From NCBI GenBank assembly GCA_035283185.1, contig DATEUJ010000068.1, positions 1 through 64,000 on the forward strand: a DNA stretch of 64,000 nucleotides, written 5' to 3'. Source of the stretch: DASSFZ01 sp035283185 (GTDB taxonomy: Bacteria; Chloroflexota; Anaerolineae; Fen-1058). The translations under genes and the position numbers were made by a program. Below are positions 30,107-39,369 of the stretch, one piece after another. Below the pieces are notes generated by a model that worked only from the letters and a program-made list of their open reading frames with translations, searched no databases and was not told where the DNA came from. Positions within the stretch are counted from its first letter, which is position 1. The number at the start of each line of letters is the position of its first letter.

Positions 30107-32140
30107 CTACGGGCATACCGCCTGCTGGCCGGGCGCAAACTCGCCGATCGGCACGGCGTCATTTGGCGGCCGCGAGCCGTCGGCCAGAGCGGCGCGGACG
30201 CGCTGTCCTGTCACAACATTATAAAGCCCGACGGCAATAGCGTACGGTCCGTCTTCTAACGGCGCCGGCAGGTCGATCGGATGCATATCCCGGGTGCGGT
30301 CGCCGGGCTGCCATTGCCAGAAGGGGAGCAGCCCCTGGAGCGGCGGGCTGTCGTGCTGCGCGATCAGCGCGCCGCGCGCGTCGAGGACGTGGACAAAGAT
30401 ATGCGCATCTCCCGGAGGGAACGCGTCGGCGCGCCAATCCAATGTAACGCCAAGCCGATCCGCGCATGCCAGCCACGTCGCCGATTCCAATGCGACCAGG
30501 CTATCGAACGAAGCGCGATCCGCTCCGGCCGGCCGGGTCTGATCGAGAACGCGCCCGGCTGCGTTCAGATCGATCATCTCCGGCTTATACGCGGCAAGGT
30601 GCACCTCGAGAGCAGAGCGCACCTCGAACTCCAGGCGCTCGTAGTCGAGCGGCGGGCCATACACACCGTAGTAGTAGGCCTGCGGCGTCGTGAGGTTGTT
30701 GAACTCGACGCCGATCGCCTGCGAGGGCTGCCCGGTGTTGACGAACACGAAGTCCGACAACGTGGTGTACGCGGGTAAAAACAACACGCCCTCGTGGCCG
30801 ATCGGATACCACTGCCGCTCAGCGCTGACCCACGCGGGCAAATTCACGAACAGCAGGCGATCCGCCGGGCCGGCGCGCAGGGCCGTGTCGATGACTTCTT
30901 GAAGCGGCGCGGCGTTAAGGTAGTAAAGCGCCATGCGCTGGCGAATGAAGATGAACGACGGCGCGAGCACAGCCGCAACGAAGGCCAGAGCGGCCAACCG
31001 CCGACCCTGGCGTCGAACAACGCCCGCTGCACCCGCCCACAGCCACGCCGCGCCGCACGCCGATAAATAGAGCACTCTCGGCGCGTTAATCAGGTAATCG
31101 TGGGGCAGCAACAGCGCCGGCACAACCATGAAGATCGCGAACCAGCCTGCGCCGAAGACCAAACCGCGCATCTCGCCCGCTCGGGCGTACAGTACGGCCA
31201 GCGTCGACAGGGCGAGAAAGCCGATCGAAAGCACGGCGCTATGATCGGTGAAGCCCGCGTCCATCAGCGCGCGCCCGATCGGCTGCGGCGGGAAAGTCCC
31301 TCCTTGCAGTACGTACATCGCGTTCTGAACGATGGCCTCCAGGCCGCGCACGCGTACTTCGTCGCCGGCCTGCAGTGGCCGGGACTGGTACCAGGCGAAG
31401 TAAACGACTGCCAGCAACACGAACAGTCCGGCCCAGCGCCAACGAATGGGGCGCGGCGCACCGCCGAAAGCCTCGTATAGCGCGATGGCCGCCGCGAGAA
31501 CCAGGCTGCCCTCGTTGCTGGCAAACGCGAAGACACCACACACCAGAGCCACGATCAACCAGCGCCACACGCAGCGGCCGCGCGTCCGAAATCGGTCGTA
31601 GGCCAGGATCGACAGCAAGACGAACAGTACGACCATGGGGTGCGTAAAGGAGCCGGGCAAGGGCACGACCTGATACGAAAATGGAAACAGCGCGAAGGTC
31701 AAACCGGCGGCTGTCGCGCGCCACCATCCCTCGCCGCGCTTGGCGTCGACGAGCCGCCGCGCCACGAGCGCGACCAGAACCGCGTCGAGCGCATGAACCA
31801 GGATGCTCATCAGGTGATAGACGACGACGGAATCGCGTCCAAAGGCCGTCTCGTACAGTTTCCAGCCGAAGAACTGCATCGGCCGGTAGTAGGGGCGGCC
31901 TGCCGCGGAAAGCCAGATCGAGCCGATGGACTGATCGTTGAGCCACAGATAGTGAGGGATGTCGTCGAAGTGAAATGGCAGCGTGATCGAATCGCCGTAT
32001 GCCAGCAGCACAGCGGCGGCGATCAGGAGCACCATTCGCCAGGCCGGATCGAAATTGCTCGGCAGGAACGTCGATCGGCGTGACGCAGCAAGCATCGCGG
32101 TCACTATGACGTCCGCTCGGGCGATCGGCACACGCTCCAC
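30107..32140 (-). CDS. GT-C-fold membrane glycosyltransferase-like protein, paralogue 1
   Basis: 677 aa from a GTG at 32140; an ATG at 32095 is an equally possible start. About eleven membrane helices follow an Asp-containing first loop (LPFHFDDIPHYLWL) characteristic of GT-C enzymes such as PMT/ArnT, which transfer sugars from polyprenyl-phosphate donors on the outer face. The soluble C-terminal ~200 residues end in a β-sandwich (IFVHVLDARGALIAQHDSPP, then AVGLYNVVTGQRV). That domain recurs in the proteins at 33121 and 44795. A GT2 dolichol-phosphate-sugar-synthase-like gene and a paralogue lie upstream. Donor and acceptor are unknown. Confidence 0.8.
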   Translation of the reverse strand: MERVPIARADVIVTAMLAASRRSTFLPSNFDPAWRMVLLIAAAVLLAYGDSITLPFHFDDIPHYLWLNDQSIGSIWLSAAGRPYYRPMQFFGWKLYETAFGRDSVVVYHLMSILVHALDAVLVALVARRLVDAKRGEGWWRATAAGLTFALFPFSYQVVPLPGSFTHPMVVLFVLLSILAYDRFRTRGRCVWRWLIVALVCGVFAFASNEGSLVLAAAIALYEAFGGAPRPIRWRWAGLFVLLAVVYFAWYQSRPLQAGDEVRVRGLEAIVQNAMYVLQGGTFPPQPIGRALMDAGFTDHSAVLSIGFLALSTLAVLYARAGEMRGLVFGAGWFAIFMVVPALLLPHDYLINAPRVLYLSACGAAWLWAGAAGVVRRQGRRLAALAFVAAVLAPSFIFIRQRMALYYLNAAPLQEVIDTALRAGPADRLLFVNLPAWVSAERQWYPIGHEGVLFLPAYTTLSDFVFVNTGQPSQAIGVEFNNLTTPQAYYYGVYGPPLDYERLEFEVRSALEVHLAAYKPEMIDLNAAGRVLDQTRPAGADRASFDSLVALESATWLACADRLGVTLDWRADAFPPGDAHIFVHVLDARGALIAQHDSPPLQGLLPFWQWQPGDRTRDMHPIDLPAPLEDGPYAIAVGLYNVVTGQRVRAALADGSRPPNDAVPIGEFAPGQQAVCP

Positions 32141-32165
32141 GCTCCACGCAGCACGTGTATCGGGG

Positions 32166-32993
32166 TCACGATGGCGGCCGCTTAGGCGAATGGGGCGGCG
32201 CGCCCGCGTCGCCGATGATCTCCGCCGCGTGATAGCGGCTGATCACCTGGCGCAGCGTCAGGCGGAACTCGTCGGCCCTGAGCACGCCAATGCGGTTGAG
32301 CGCGAAACGCAGCATCACGACCAGCGTCGATAGTCCGTAGACGACGCTGCGCCGGAAGTTGACCGAGGATGCCTCGGAAAAGTAGCGCGTCGGAACGGCG
32401 ATCTCGCCGACGCGAAACCCGAAGGCGACGGCCTGGGCGATCACCTGCGTGTCGAAGACGAAGTTGTCCGAGTTGAGCAAGAACGGAATGGTCTCCAACA
32501 TCTTGCGGCGATAGGCGCGGAATCCGGTGTGCGCTTCGGACAGCCTCAGTCCCAGGACGAGGTTCTCGACGATCGTGAGGAACCGATTGGCGACGTACTT
32601 CCACGGCGGCATGCCGCCGGCGCGCGCGCCGCCCGACGTCAGCAGGCGACTGCCGAGCATCATGTCGGCCCGATCTTCGACGATCGGCTTGATCAGGTCG
32701 GGCACGAGCCGAGAATCGTACTGATAGTCGGGATGCAGCATCACGACGACGTCGGCGCCGGCCCGCAGCGCTTCGACGTAGCACGTCTTCTGGTTGCCGC
32801 CGTAGCCTCTGTTCTGGATGTGCACGACCACGTGCAGGCCCAAGCGCCGCGCGATCTCGACCGTCTCGTCCTGGCTCACGTCGTCGACCAGGATGACGTG
32901 ATCGATGACGTCGTGCGGCAGATCGTGATAGGTGCGTTCCAGCGTGCGGGCTGCATTGTAGGCAGGCATGATCACGACGACTTTCGGGGGCAT
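32166..32993 (-). CDS. Family 2 glycosyltransferase (DPM1/polyprenyl-phosphate sugar synthase-like)
   Basis: 275 aa from the ATG at 32993, which has AGGAG upstream. GT-A fold: KVVVIMPAYNAARTLERTYH, the nucleotide-binding ILVDDVSQDETVEIARRLG, and VVVMLHPDYQYDSRLVPDLI, with HPD in place of the usual D-x-D. EAHTGFRAYRRKMLETIPF is the acceptor region. No C-terminal membrane helices. Enzymes of this kind make polyprenyl-phosphate sugars, the donors for GT-C enzymes like the two flanking genes, so the three may form one glycosylation unit. Confidence 0.9.
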   Translation of the reverse strand: MPPKVVVIMPAYNAARTLERTYHDLPHDVIDHVILVDDVSQDETVEIARRLGLHVVVHIQNRGYGGNQKTCYVEALRAGADVVVMLHPDYQYDSRLVPDLIKPIVEDRADMMLGSRLLTSGGARAGGMPPWKYVANRFLTIVENLVLGLRLSEAHTGFRAYRRKMLETIPFLLNSDNFVFDTQVIAQAVAFGFRVGEIAVPTRYFSEASSVNFRRSVVYGLSTLVVMLRFALNRIGVLRADEFRLTLRQVISRYHAAEIIGDAGAPPHSPKRPPS

Positions 32994-33030
32994 CCTGCTT
33001 CTCCTGCCGCGCTTAGAGACTAACCTAAAC

Positions 33031-33069
33031 CCCGTGGTTGACGCATCCCCATGCGTCAACAGCTACGGG
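33031..33069. terminator. Hairpin between the GT-C and GT2 genes
   Basis: TTGACGCAT-CCCC-ATGCGTCAA (perfect 9-base stem), extended by outer CCCGT/ACGGG. On the plus strand it is followed by TTTT; on the transcribed minus strand only by GGTTTAGG. It may attenuate read-through into the GT2 gene. Confidence 0.55.
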
Positions 33070-33120
33070 TTTTAAGATGCGCGCTGAGGTCCTACAGAAG
33101 GATAACTTCCGATTTTGTCA

Positions 33121-35133
33121 TCAGGGTCGATTCAGCGTCGCGACGATCACCGTATCGTCTGACAAGCGTGAGCCATCCGGCCCAAACGCGGCCAGACGCT
33201 CGCCCGAGGCGCGATCGTACACGCCGACGCCGATGCGATACTCGCCGCGGGGCGCGCCGGCCGGCCACGCCAGGTTGCGCACATCCAGCAGCGTTTGTCC
33301 GGCTTCCCACAACCAGAATGGCGACAGCCCCAACAGGGGGTAGCCGTCGGCCTGCGCGACGAGGCGCGCATCGGGCGCGTAAAGATGGACGAACACCGAC
33401 AGGTCGCGATCGATGCTGCGCAGCACGCGCCAGTTCAATTCGACGTCGATCGATTTGTCTTGGCTCGTGACGAGCGCCGCGCCCAGTTCGACACTCGGCG
33501 GCGCGTCGCCGAACCGGGCGGCCGCTCTGGCCTGAAGGACCCCCTTCACGCGGCCCGCCGGTCTCAGCCGAATGCCGTCGCCGTCATACGTCGTGAGAAA
33601 CACCGGATCGGATCGCTCCATGACGCGGGCGAGGCCCTGCCAGTCGAGCTTAGGCCCGTATAGACCCAGCCAGTACGGCGTGACATTCATTACATTCGTG
33701 AAGCTTACGGCGCGGGAGAACCGATCGGCGCCATTATACGCGAAGATCACGTCGTCGATGCCGGCGTAGCCCGTGATGAACTGCACGCCGTGATTGCCGA
33801 TCGCGTAATCGCGCCAGCGCGGCGCGAGCCAAGACGGCAGGTTGACGAAGAGGGGCACCTCGCCATCTTCCGCGGCGCGCGCCGCCGCCGCCAACGCGTG
33901 GACAGGCGCCTCAGCAAGATGGTACAGCCGGTTCTGCAATTGGACGAACGCGACGTTTTGAGCCAGCACCAGGCCGAAGGCGCCTGCGGCGATGGCAATT
34001 CGAGCAGGTCGCCAGCGTCCCGGCGCGGTGAACTCGGCAATCCACGCCGCCCACAGGATGATGATACCCACCGCCGCCGGGTACAGCAGGCGCGGAGAGT
34101 TGATGACGTAATCGAAATCGACGGTGACGAGCGTCGGGAATACAAGCAGCGCGAACCACCCCACGGCAGCCATGGCGAGGACCAGGCGCCGCCGCCAAAT
34201 CAGGAGGCTGAAAACGACAATCAGAGTTGCCAGCGCCACCCATCTGACTGCGTTCAGATCGTCGAGTCCGGCTAGACTGACAAGCGGCACGGCCAGCGGC
34301 GCGCTCGGATAGATCAGCCCCTGCAGATAGTACGTGCTGATCTGAAGCATGGCTTCGAGGTTGATGCGCATGCCGCCGCTGTAGTCGAACTTAGGGACGA
34401 TCTGCCAGATGGCGAAGAAGACGGCGTTGATCGCCAGGCCGATGGCCGGACCGATCAGCCACGGCCGCGCCTGGCGCCGCTGCGCCCACAGCACCATCTC
34501 GACGCCGACCAGAAGCGCGCCACTCATCAGGCCCCACTCGATCTCGGCCGGCGCGAGGAAACACATCAGCCAGGCCACAAGCAGCCAGCGAATCGATCCC
34601 GCGGTGCGAGCCTGCCAGTACGATAATGCGGCGAGCAGCAGGAGCAATGTGCCCAGCGGATAGAAGAACACGTTGATCCAAACGACAGCCTGGTACGCAA
34701 AGGGAAACGCTGCAAATAACGCCGCCGCAATCCCGCCGACGACGTACCGCCGCTCGGAGCGATCGAGGCGCAGCGCCAGGAGCGCGACCAGCGTCGCGTT
34801 CAAGGCGTGTGTCAGCATGTTCTGCAGGCGCAGCGTGACCGGATCGTGCCTCCCCAGCACGCTCCACCACAGCTTCATCAGCGACTCGCCGAGCGGCCGA
34901 TACGTAGGCAGGTTCTCGGCGGTCAGGAAGGGATCGACGAGGCTGCGCGTGGATAGCCAGCGAATGTGGATCACGTCATCTTGAAAGAACGGCAGGCTGA
35001 GCGTATTCAGATACAGCAACGACGTCAACCCGATGGCGAGCGCAACGCCGGCGTACAGCGGCCAGCGCGGCGCGAGTGGAGCGGGTGCGGGCGCTACCCG
35101 AGGCGGAGTGAGGACGCTCTTCAATCGCTTCAT
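33121..35133 (-). CDS. GT-C-fold membrane glycosyltransferase-like protein, paralogue 2
   Basis: 670 aa, with the same architecture as the protein at 30107: N-terminal helix, Asp-containing loop (LSLPFFQDDVIHIRWL), about eleven membrane helices and a C-terminal β-sandwich (VFVHLYAPDARLVAQADGYP, then GVGVYDRASGERLAAFG). The two differ enough to be old duplicates. Placement on either side of a GT2 gene suggests joint work on a surface glycan or glycoprotein. Start at ATG 35133. Confidence 0.8.
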   Translation of the reverse strand: MKRLKSVLTPPRVAPAPAPLAPRWPLYAGVALAIGLTSLLYLNTLSLPFFQDDVIHIRWLSTRSLVDPFLTAENLPTYRPLGESLMKLWWSVLGRHDPVTLRLQNMLTHALNATLVALLALRLDRSERRYVVGGIAAALFAAFPFAYQAVVWINVFFYPLGTLLLLLAALSYWQARTAGSIRWLLVAWLMCFLAPAEIEWGLMSGALLVGVEMVLWAQRRQARPWLIGPAIGLAINAVFFAIWQIVPKFDYSGGMRINLEAMLQISTYYLQGLIYPSAPLAVPLVSLAGLDDLNAVRWVALATLIVVFSLLIWRRRLVLAMAAVGWFALLVFPTLVTVDFDYVINSPRLLYPAAVGIIILWAAWIAEFTAPGRWRPARIAIAAGAFGLVLAQNVAFVQLQNRLYHLAEAPVHALAAAARAAEDGEVPLFVNLPSWLAPRWRDYAIGNHGVQFITGYAGIDDVIFAYNGADRFSRAVSFTNVMNVTPYWLGLYGPKLDWQGLARVMERSDPVFLTTYDGDGIRLRPAGRVKGVLQARAAARFGDAPPSVELGAALVTSQDKSIDVELNWRVLRSIDRDLSVFVHLYAPDARLVAQADGYPLLGLSPFWLWEAGQTLLDVRNLAWPAGAPRGEYRIGVGVYDRASGERLAAFGPDGSRLSDDTVIVATLNRP

Positions 35134-35173
35134 GCACGGTAAGCCACAGATACACCGAGAGCACAGAGAGCTT

Positions 35174-38104
35174 TCAGCGCACAGTGCGCTGCGCGTCCGT
35201 GCCTCCGTGATTTTTCATCCACGCCGCTACCGCGCGCGCGAGCTCGGCGAGTGGGCCGCGCCGCACGGTGCATTCCGGCAGCGAGTCCAGGAACACCTTC
35301 CCATATTGCTTGCTGACGATGCGGCGATCGAAGACCACGACGACGCCGCGATCGGTGCGTGACCGGATCAGGCGTCCGAACCCCTGCCGGAAGCGCAGCA
35401 CGGCATCCGGCACGGCGTACTGCATGAACGGCTCGTCGAACGTCTCGCTGCGCGCGGCGAAGATCGGATCGTTCGGCACGGCGAACGGCAGGCGCGTGAT
35501 TGCCAGGCATGACAACGCCTCGCCGGGCACGTCGACGCCCTCCCAGAACGAGCGCGTGCCGAGCAGCACGCCGCGCTCGGAGGCTTTGAATCGATCGAGG
35601 AGTTGGCGGCGCGACGAGCCGTCGCTCTGCTCGAACACCATGATGTCACGGCGGGCCAGCTCGGGCGCCAGCACGCGCGCCGTCGCGCGCAATTGGGAAT
35701 ACGAGGTGAACAACGCCAGTGTGCGGCCGCCCATCGCCGTGCACAGGTCAATCAGGCCAAGCTCAATTGCGCGTTGATAGCCGTTGACGTTCGGCTCGGG
35801 CACATCCGTCACCAGGTACAACAGCGTGGAGGACTTGTAGTCGAACGGCGACCCGACTGCCAGCGTGTCCACGTCCTGCGCGTTCAGGCGACCCTGGATA
35901 AAATCGAACGATTTGCCGGTGCGCAGCGTGGCCGAGGTGAGTACAACGCTCTTCTTCTTTTTGAGGAGATGCTCCTCGACGAGCGGGCCAACGTGAAGCG
36001 GCGCGGCATGTAGCGAGATGGTAGGACGCGCGCCCGCGCGCCCCGATGCAGGCGGCTGCGATTCCACCCAGTAGATGCTGCCCGGCGACGGTTTTGAGAC
36101 GATCGCGTTTGTGCTGCCGCGCATCTCGTCGAGGCCACGCCGCGCGCCAAGCAGGCGCGCAACCATCTCCTCGTAGTCCGGGATGCCGAAGTCGGTGAGA
36201 TCGCTCAATGCCCGGTTGAGTCGATCGAGGCCGTCGAGCACCGTGTTCAACTGGGCATTCAAGTCGTCCCAGGCGATCTCGACGTTGCTCCAGGCGGGCT
36301 GCGTGCGCATGGCTGGGGTCAGGCGCGCGCGCAGCGTGTAATCGCCCTTCGCCTCGGTGTGACGCTCGACGAAATCGCCGACGAGCGCGAAGAACTCTTC
36401 GGCCATGCGATCCGCTTCGGCGACGCCGCCGCTCACTTGCTCCGCATAGACGGTCACCGCCGAGGCGATCTCGGCCGGGCATGCGCTGCGCACGCGGCCT
36501 ACCGCGTCGTCGAGCAGGTTGGGGCCGCGGCTGCGCTGGAGCGGGCTTAGCTCCTCAAGTGTCCGGCGCAGGTCGTACTGGTTGATGGAGAAACTGAGCT
36601 GGTCGGTCGTAGCGGCTTCGAGGTGGTGCGCCTCGTCGACGATCAGGTACTTGTATTCGGGCAGCGCGCGGTTCTCGACGGCGACATCGGCGAGCAGCAA
36701 TGCGTGATTGACGATGACCACGTGCGCGCCCTCGGCTTCCTGCCGCGCATTGTGGAAGAAGCAGCCGGCGTCGCCCCACTGCGAGCAGCGCTCGGATGTG
36801 CAGGTCGGGTTATCGGCGCTCAGGCGCGCCCACGCGCCGCGCTCAGCCGGGCTGGGCATGAACAACTCGTCGCCGTCACCGCTTAGCGTGGAGGGGAGCC
36901 ATAGGAGCACCTTCGCCAGCACGCGCATCTCGTCGGCGTTGGCCGGGCCGGACTGCAGCATCGCGGCCAGGCGCGCGGGGCATAGGTAATGCGAGCGGCC
37001 TTTCAGCACGGCGGCGCGGAAGTCGAGCGGGAGCGCTTTTTGCAGATCGGGCGCGTCCTTCGTCGCAAGCTGCTCCTGGAGGTTGATGGTGTTCGTCGAG
37101 ACGACCACGCGCTCGCCGTTGCGCTGCGCCCAATGAATCGCAGGCAGCAGATAAGCCAATGACTTGCCGGTTCCTGTGCCGGCCTCGACGATCAGATGCT
37201 CGCCGCGATTGAGCGCTTCGCACACGGCGCGCAGCATGTGCACCTGTTGGGGTCGGTGCTCGAAGTGGTCGATGGCTTGCTCGAACGCCCCTCCCTGCTC
37301 CAGCGCCGCCGCGATCGTCTCGGTGTCGATCGGCTCGACATCGGGGTTGGGTCGCAGGGGCTTGATCTGCGCGCCCTGCGCCTCCCGCGCGAACATCGGC
37401 GACTGCGCGATCAGCTCCGGCACGGCGCCGCCTGGCCTGACCCGTCGCCGCCTGGGGGGCTGCTTGGCAGCAATCTGCGCGCCGATGCTCCCACCGCTGA
37501 ACGCGCCGCGCGCGGCCTCGCGCGCTGCATCCTCGAAGAAAGCGCGCGCCGGCCAGTCGATCGAGGCCGAGAGTCGAAGTATCTCTTGCAGCGTCTGCGC
37601 AGGCACATCGCGGGCGCGCTCGGCCAGCCTGGCGTACAGGCGGTGCGTCGCCTTCGCGTCGGCGAGCGCGCGATGCGCGGCCGGCAAGTCAATGCCCAGT
37701 TCGCGTGCCAGCGCACCCAGCCCGTACCGCCCAGCGTGCGGAACCAGGATGCTCGCCAGCTCGAACGTGTCGAGGAACTCGTTGCGGGTGAAGACGCGCT
37801 GCTTGTTGAGGAATCCGAGGTCGAATGCGACGTTGTGGCCGACGATGGGCAGATCGCGGATACGATGCTCCGCCTCGCGCAGCGCTTCAAACAGCGGTTT
37901 GCCCTTCGCGGCGACTTCCGCCTGCGTGATGCCGGTGAGTTCGGTGATCTTGTGCGGGATGGGCCGGCCCGGATCGACGAGCGTTGACCACTCGTCCAGC
38001 ACTTCGTCGCCTCGAAACTTGACCACGCCGATCTCGAGGATCGCGTCCCGGTTCGGATCGAGGCCGGTCGTCTCCAGGTCCAGGCTGACGGCGATGCGTG
38101 GCAC
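35174..38104 (-). CDS. dinG: DinG-type helicase with N-terminal DnaQ-like exonuclease domain
   Basis: 976 aa. Residues 1-170 form a DEDDh 3'-5' exonuclease: ExoI VSLDLETTGLDP, ExoII IVGHNVAFDLGFL, ExoIII HRALADAKATHRL. After a basic linker comes an XPD/DinG superfamily-2 helicase: Walker A VEAGTGTGKSLAYLLPA, four cysteines of an iron-sulfur cluster (YLCPARL and TCTSERCSQWGDAGC), DEAH box IVDEAHHLEA, and motif VI RFRQGFGRLIRSRTDRG. The exonuclease-DinG fusion is a known arrangement, for example in Firmicutes. It probably resolves R-loops or G-quadruplexes and acts in repair. Confidence 0.95.
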   Translation of the reverse strand: MPRIAVSLDLETTGLDPNRDAILEIGVVKFRGDEVLDEWSTLVDPGRPIPHKITELTGITQAEVAAKGKPLFEALREAEHRIRDLPIVGHNVAFDLGFLNKQRVFTRNEFLDTFELASILVPHAGRYGLGALARELGIDLPAAHRALADAKATHRLYARLAERARDVPAQTLQEILRLSASIDWPARAFFEDAAREAARGAFSGGSIGAQIAAKQPPRRRRVRPGGAVPELIAQSPMFAREAQGAQIKPLRPNPDVEPIDTETIAAALEQGGAFEQAIDHFEHRPQQVHMLRAVCEALNRGEHLIVEAGTGTGKSLAYLLPAIHWAQRNGERVVVSTNTINLQEQLATKDAPDLQKALPLDFRAAVLKGRSHYLCPARLAAMLQSGPANADEMRVLAKVLLWLPSTLSGDGDELFMPSPAERGAWARLSADNPTCTSERCSQWGDAGCFFHNARQEAEGAHVVIVNHALLLADVAVENRALPEYKYLIVDEAHHLEAATTDQLSFSINQYDLRRTLEELSPLQRSRGPNLLDDAVGRVRSACPAEIASAVTVYAEQVSGGVAEADRMAEEFFALVGDFVERHTEAKGDYTLRARLTPAMRTQPAWSNVEIAWDDLNAQLNTVLDGLDRLNRALSDLTDFGIPDYEEMVARLLGARRGLDEMRGSTNAIVSKPSPGSIYWVESQPPASGRAGARPTISLHAAPLHVGPLVEEHLLKKKKSVVLTSATLRTGKSFDFIQGRLNAQDVDTLAVGSPFDYKSSTLLYLVTDVPEPNVNGYQRAIELGLIDLCTAMGGRTLALFTSYSQLRATARVLAPELARRDIMVFEQSDGSSRRQLLDRFKASERGVLLGTRSFWEGVDVPGEALSCLAITRLPFAVPNDPIFAARSETFDEPFMQYAVPDAVLRFRQGFGRLIRSRTDRGVVVVFDRRIVSKQYGKVFLDSLPECTVRRGPLAELARAVAAWMKNHGGTDAQRTVR

Positions 38105-38361
38105 GAAGCGGAATCCGTTCTAGGCGCAGAGCGGGTCGGCGCGAAGGGGATTATACCATGAGAAGATTGGCGGGTTGGTTGTCTCCAGTCCAGACAATGT
38201 ACTACCCGATTTTCAAAGCGCGGCCAGTATAGCACCCATCGACGCAGCGTCAAGCAAAAGTGCTATACTCTCGATGGCGTCTTGCCTGAACCTTTTCAGT
38301 CGCTCGCGAGTAGATCGCAGACCCTAACTCTTAACTCCTAACTCTAACTCCAGAGGTCCGA
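38105..38361. other. Divergent intergenic region between dinG and the MoxR gene
   Basis: 257 bases with no gene. TATACT (about 38263) is a possible -10 for the MoxR operon, without a good -35. A heptamer array lies at 38325-38351 (TAACTCT, TAACTCC, TAACTC, TAACTCC), ending 10 bases before the moxR ATG. Confidence 0.55.
38325..38351. repeat. Heptamer array (TAACTCY) upstream of moxR
   Basis: Four near-perfect heptamers in direct orientation, with no inverted arm. Confidence 0.75.
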
Positions 38362-39309
38362 ATGATCATCGCCGAAACCGCCGCCCGCATCCGCGCCAAC
38401 GTCCAGAAAGTCATCGTCGGCAAGGGCGATGTGATCGATCTCGCGCTCGTCGCCGTTTTATGCGAAGGGCACATCCTGATCGAAGACGTGCCCGGCATCG
38501 GCAAGACGACGCTGGCCAAGGCGCTGGCTGCCTCGCTGGGGCTGAATTTTCGGCGCATCCAGTTCACGCCCGACCTGCTGCCGAGCGACGTGACGGGCAT
38601 CAACGTCTTCAACCAGAAGACGCAGGACTTCGAGTTTCGTCCCGGCCCGGTCTTCGCCAACGTCGTGCTGGCCGACGAGATCAACCGCGCCACGCCGCGC
38701 ACGCAGTCGGCGATGCTTGAAGCGATGCAGGAGCGGCAGGTCACCGCCGATGGCGAAACGCGCCTCCTGCCCCGGCCCTTTCTCGTCGTCGCCACGCAGA
38801 ACCCGATCGAGCTGGAAGGCACGTTCCCGCTGCCCGAGGCGCAAATCGACCGCTTTCTGGTCAGGCTGCCTTTGGGCTATCCCAGCGTCGAGGAAGAGGA
38901 ATCGATCCTCTTGCGCTTTCAGGATGGCAACCCGCTGGACACACTGCGGGCGGTCGCGTCGATCGACGAGCTGGCCACGCTGTCGCACGAGGCGCGCAAG
39001 GTGCGCGTCGAAGCGTCGGTGCGCCGCTACATCGTCGAGCTGGTGCGCGCGACGCGCGACCGCGAAGAGGTGGAGTTGGGCGCCAGCCCGCGTGGCACGC
39101 TCGCGCTGTACAACGCGGCCCAGGCCTACGCGGCGATTCAGGATCGATCGTTCGTGCTCCCTGACGACGTGAAGCGCCTGGTCCCGTACGTGCTGACGCA
39201 CCGGATCATCCTCAGCCCGCAGATGCGCCTGCGCGGGCGGCGGCCCGAGGACGTCGTCGCGGGCGTCGTCGAGAACGTCCCGGTTCCTGTAGAGGAGGTA
39301 AAGTGGTAA
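38362..39309 (+). CDS. moxR: MoxR-family AAA+ ATPase
   Basis: 315 aa, the usual MoxR length. Walker A is IEDVPGIGKTTLAKALA, Walker B VVLADEINRATPRTQSAMLE, sensor LVVATQNPIELEGTFPLPEA, followed by QIDRFLVRLPLGYPS. MoxR proteins act as chaperones that mature partner proteins, typically VWA or DUF58 proteins encoded next to them, as here. First gene of a MoxR-DUF58-DUF4129 operon; the heptamer array at 39309 separates it from the DUF58 gene. Confidence 0.95.
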   Translation: MIIAETAARIRANVQKVIVGKGDVIDLALVAVLCEGHILIEDVPGIGKTTLAKALAASLGLNFRRIQFTPDLLPSDVTGINVFNQKTQDFEFRPGPVFANVVLADEINRATPRTQSAMLEAMQERQVTADGETRLLPRPFLVVATQNPIELEGTFPLPEAQIDRFLVRLPLGYPSVEEEESILLRFQDGNPLDTLRAVASIDELATLSHEARKVRVEASVRRYIVELVRATRDREEVELGASPRGTLALYNAAQAYAAIQDRSFVLPDDVKRLVPYVLTHRIILSPQMRLRGRRPEDVVAGVVENVPVPVEEVKW

Positions 39310-39364
39310 TTGGAGATTGGAAGTTGGAGGTTTGAGGTTTGAGGTTTGAAGTTTGAAGTTGGAG
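39309..39364. repeat. Heptamer array between moxR and the DUF58 gene
   Basis: Eight consecutive heptamers: ATTGGAG, ATTGGAA, GTTGGAG, GTTTGAG, GTTTGAG, GTTTGAA, GTTTGAA, GTTGGAG. The first overlaps the moxR stop; the last ends five bases before the DUF58 ATG, so the array also supplies the GGAG ribosome-binding site. Confidence 0.88.
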
Positions 39365-39369
39365 ATCAG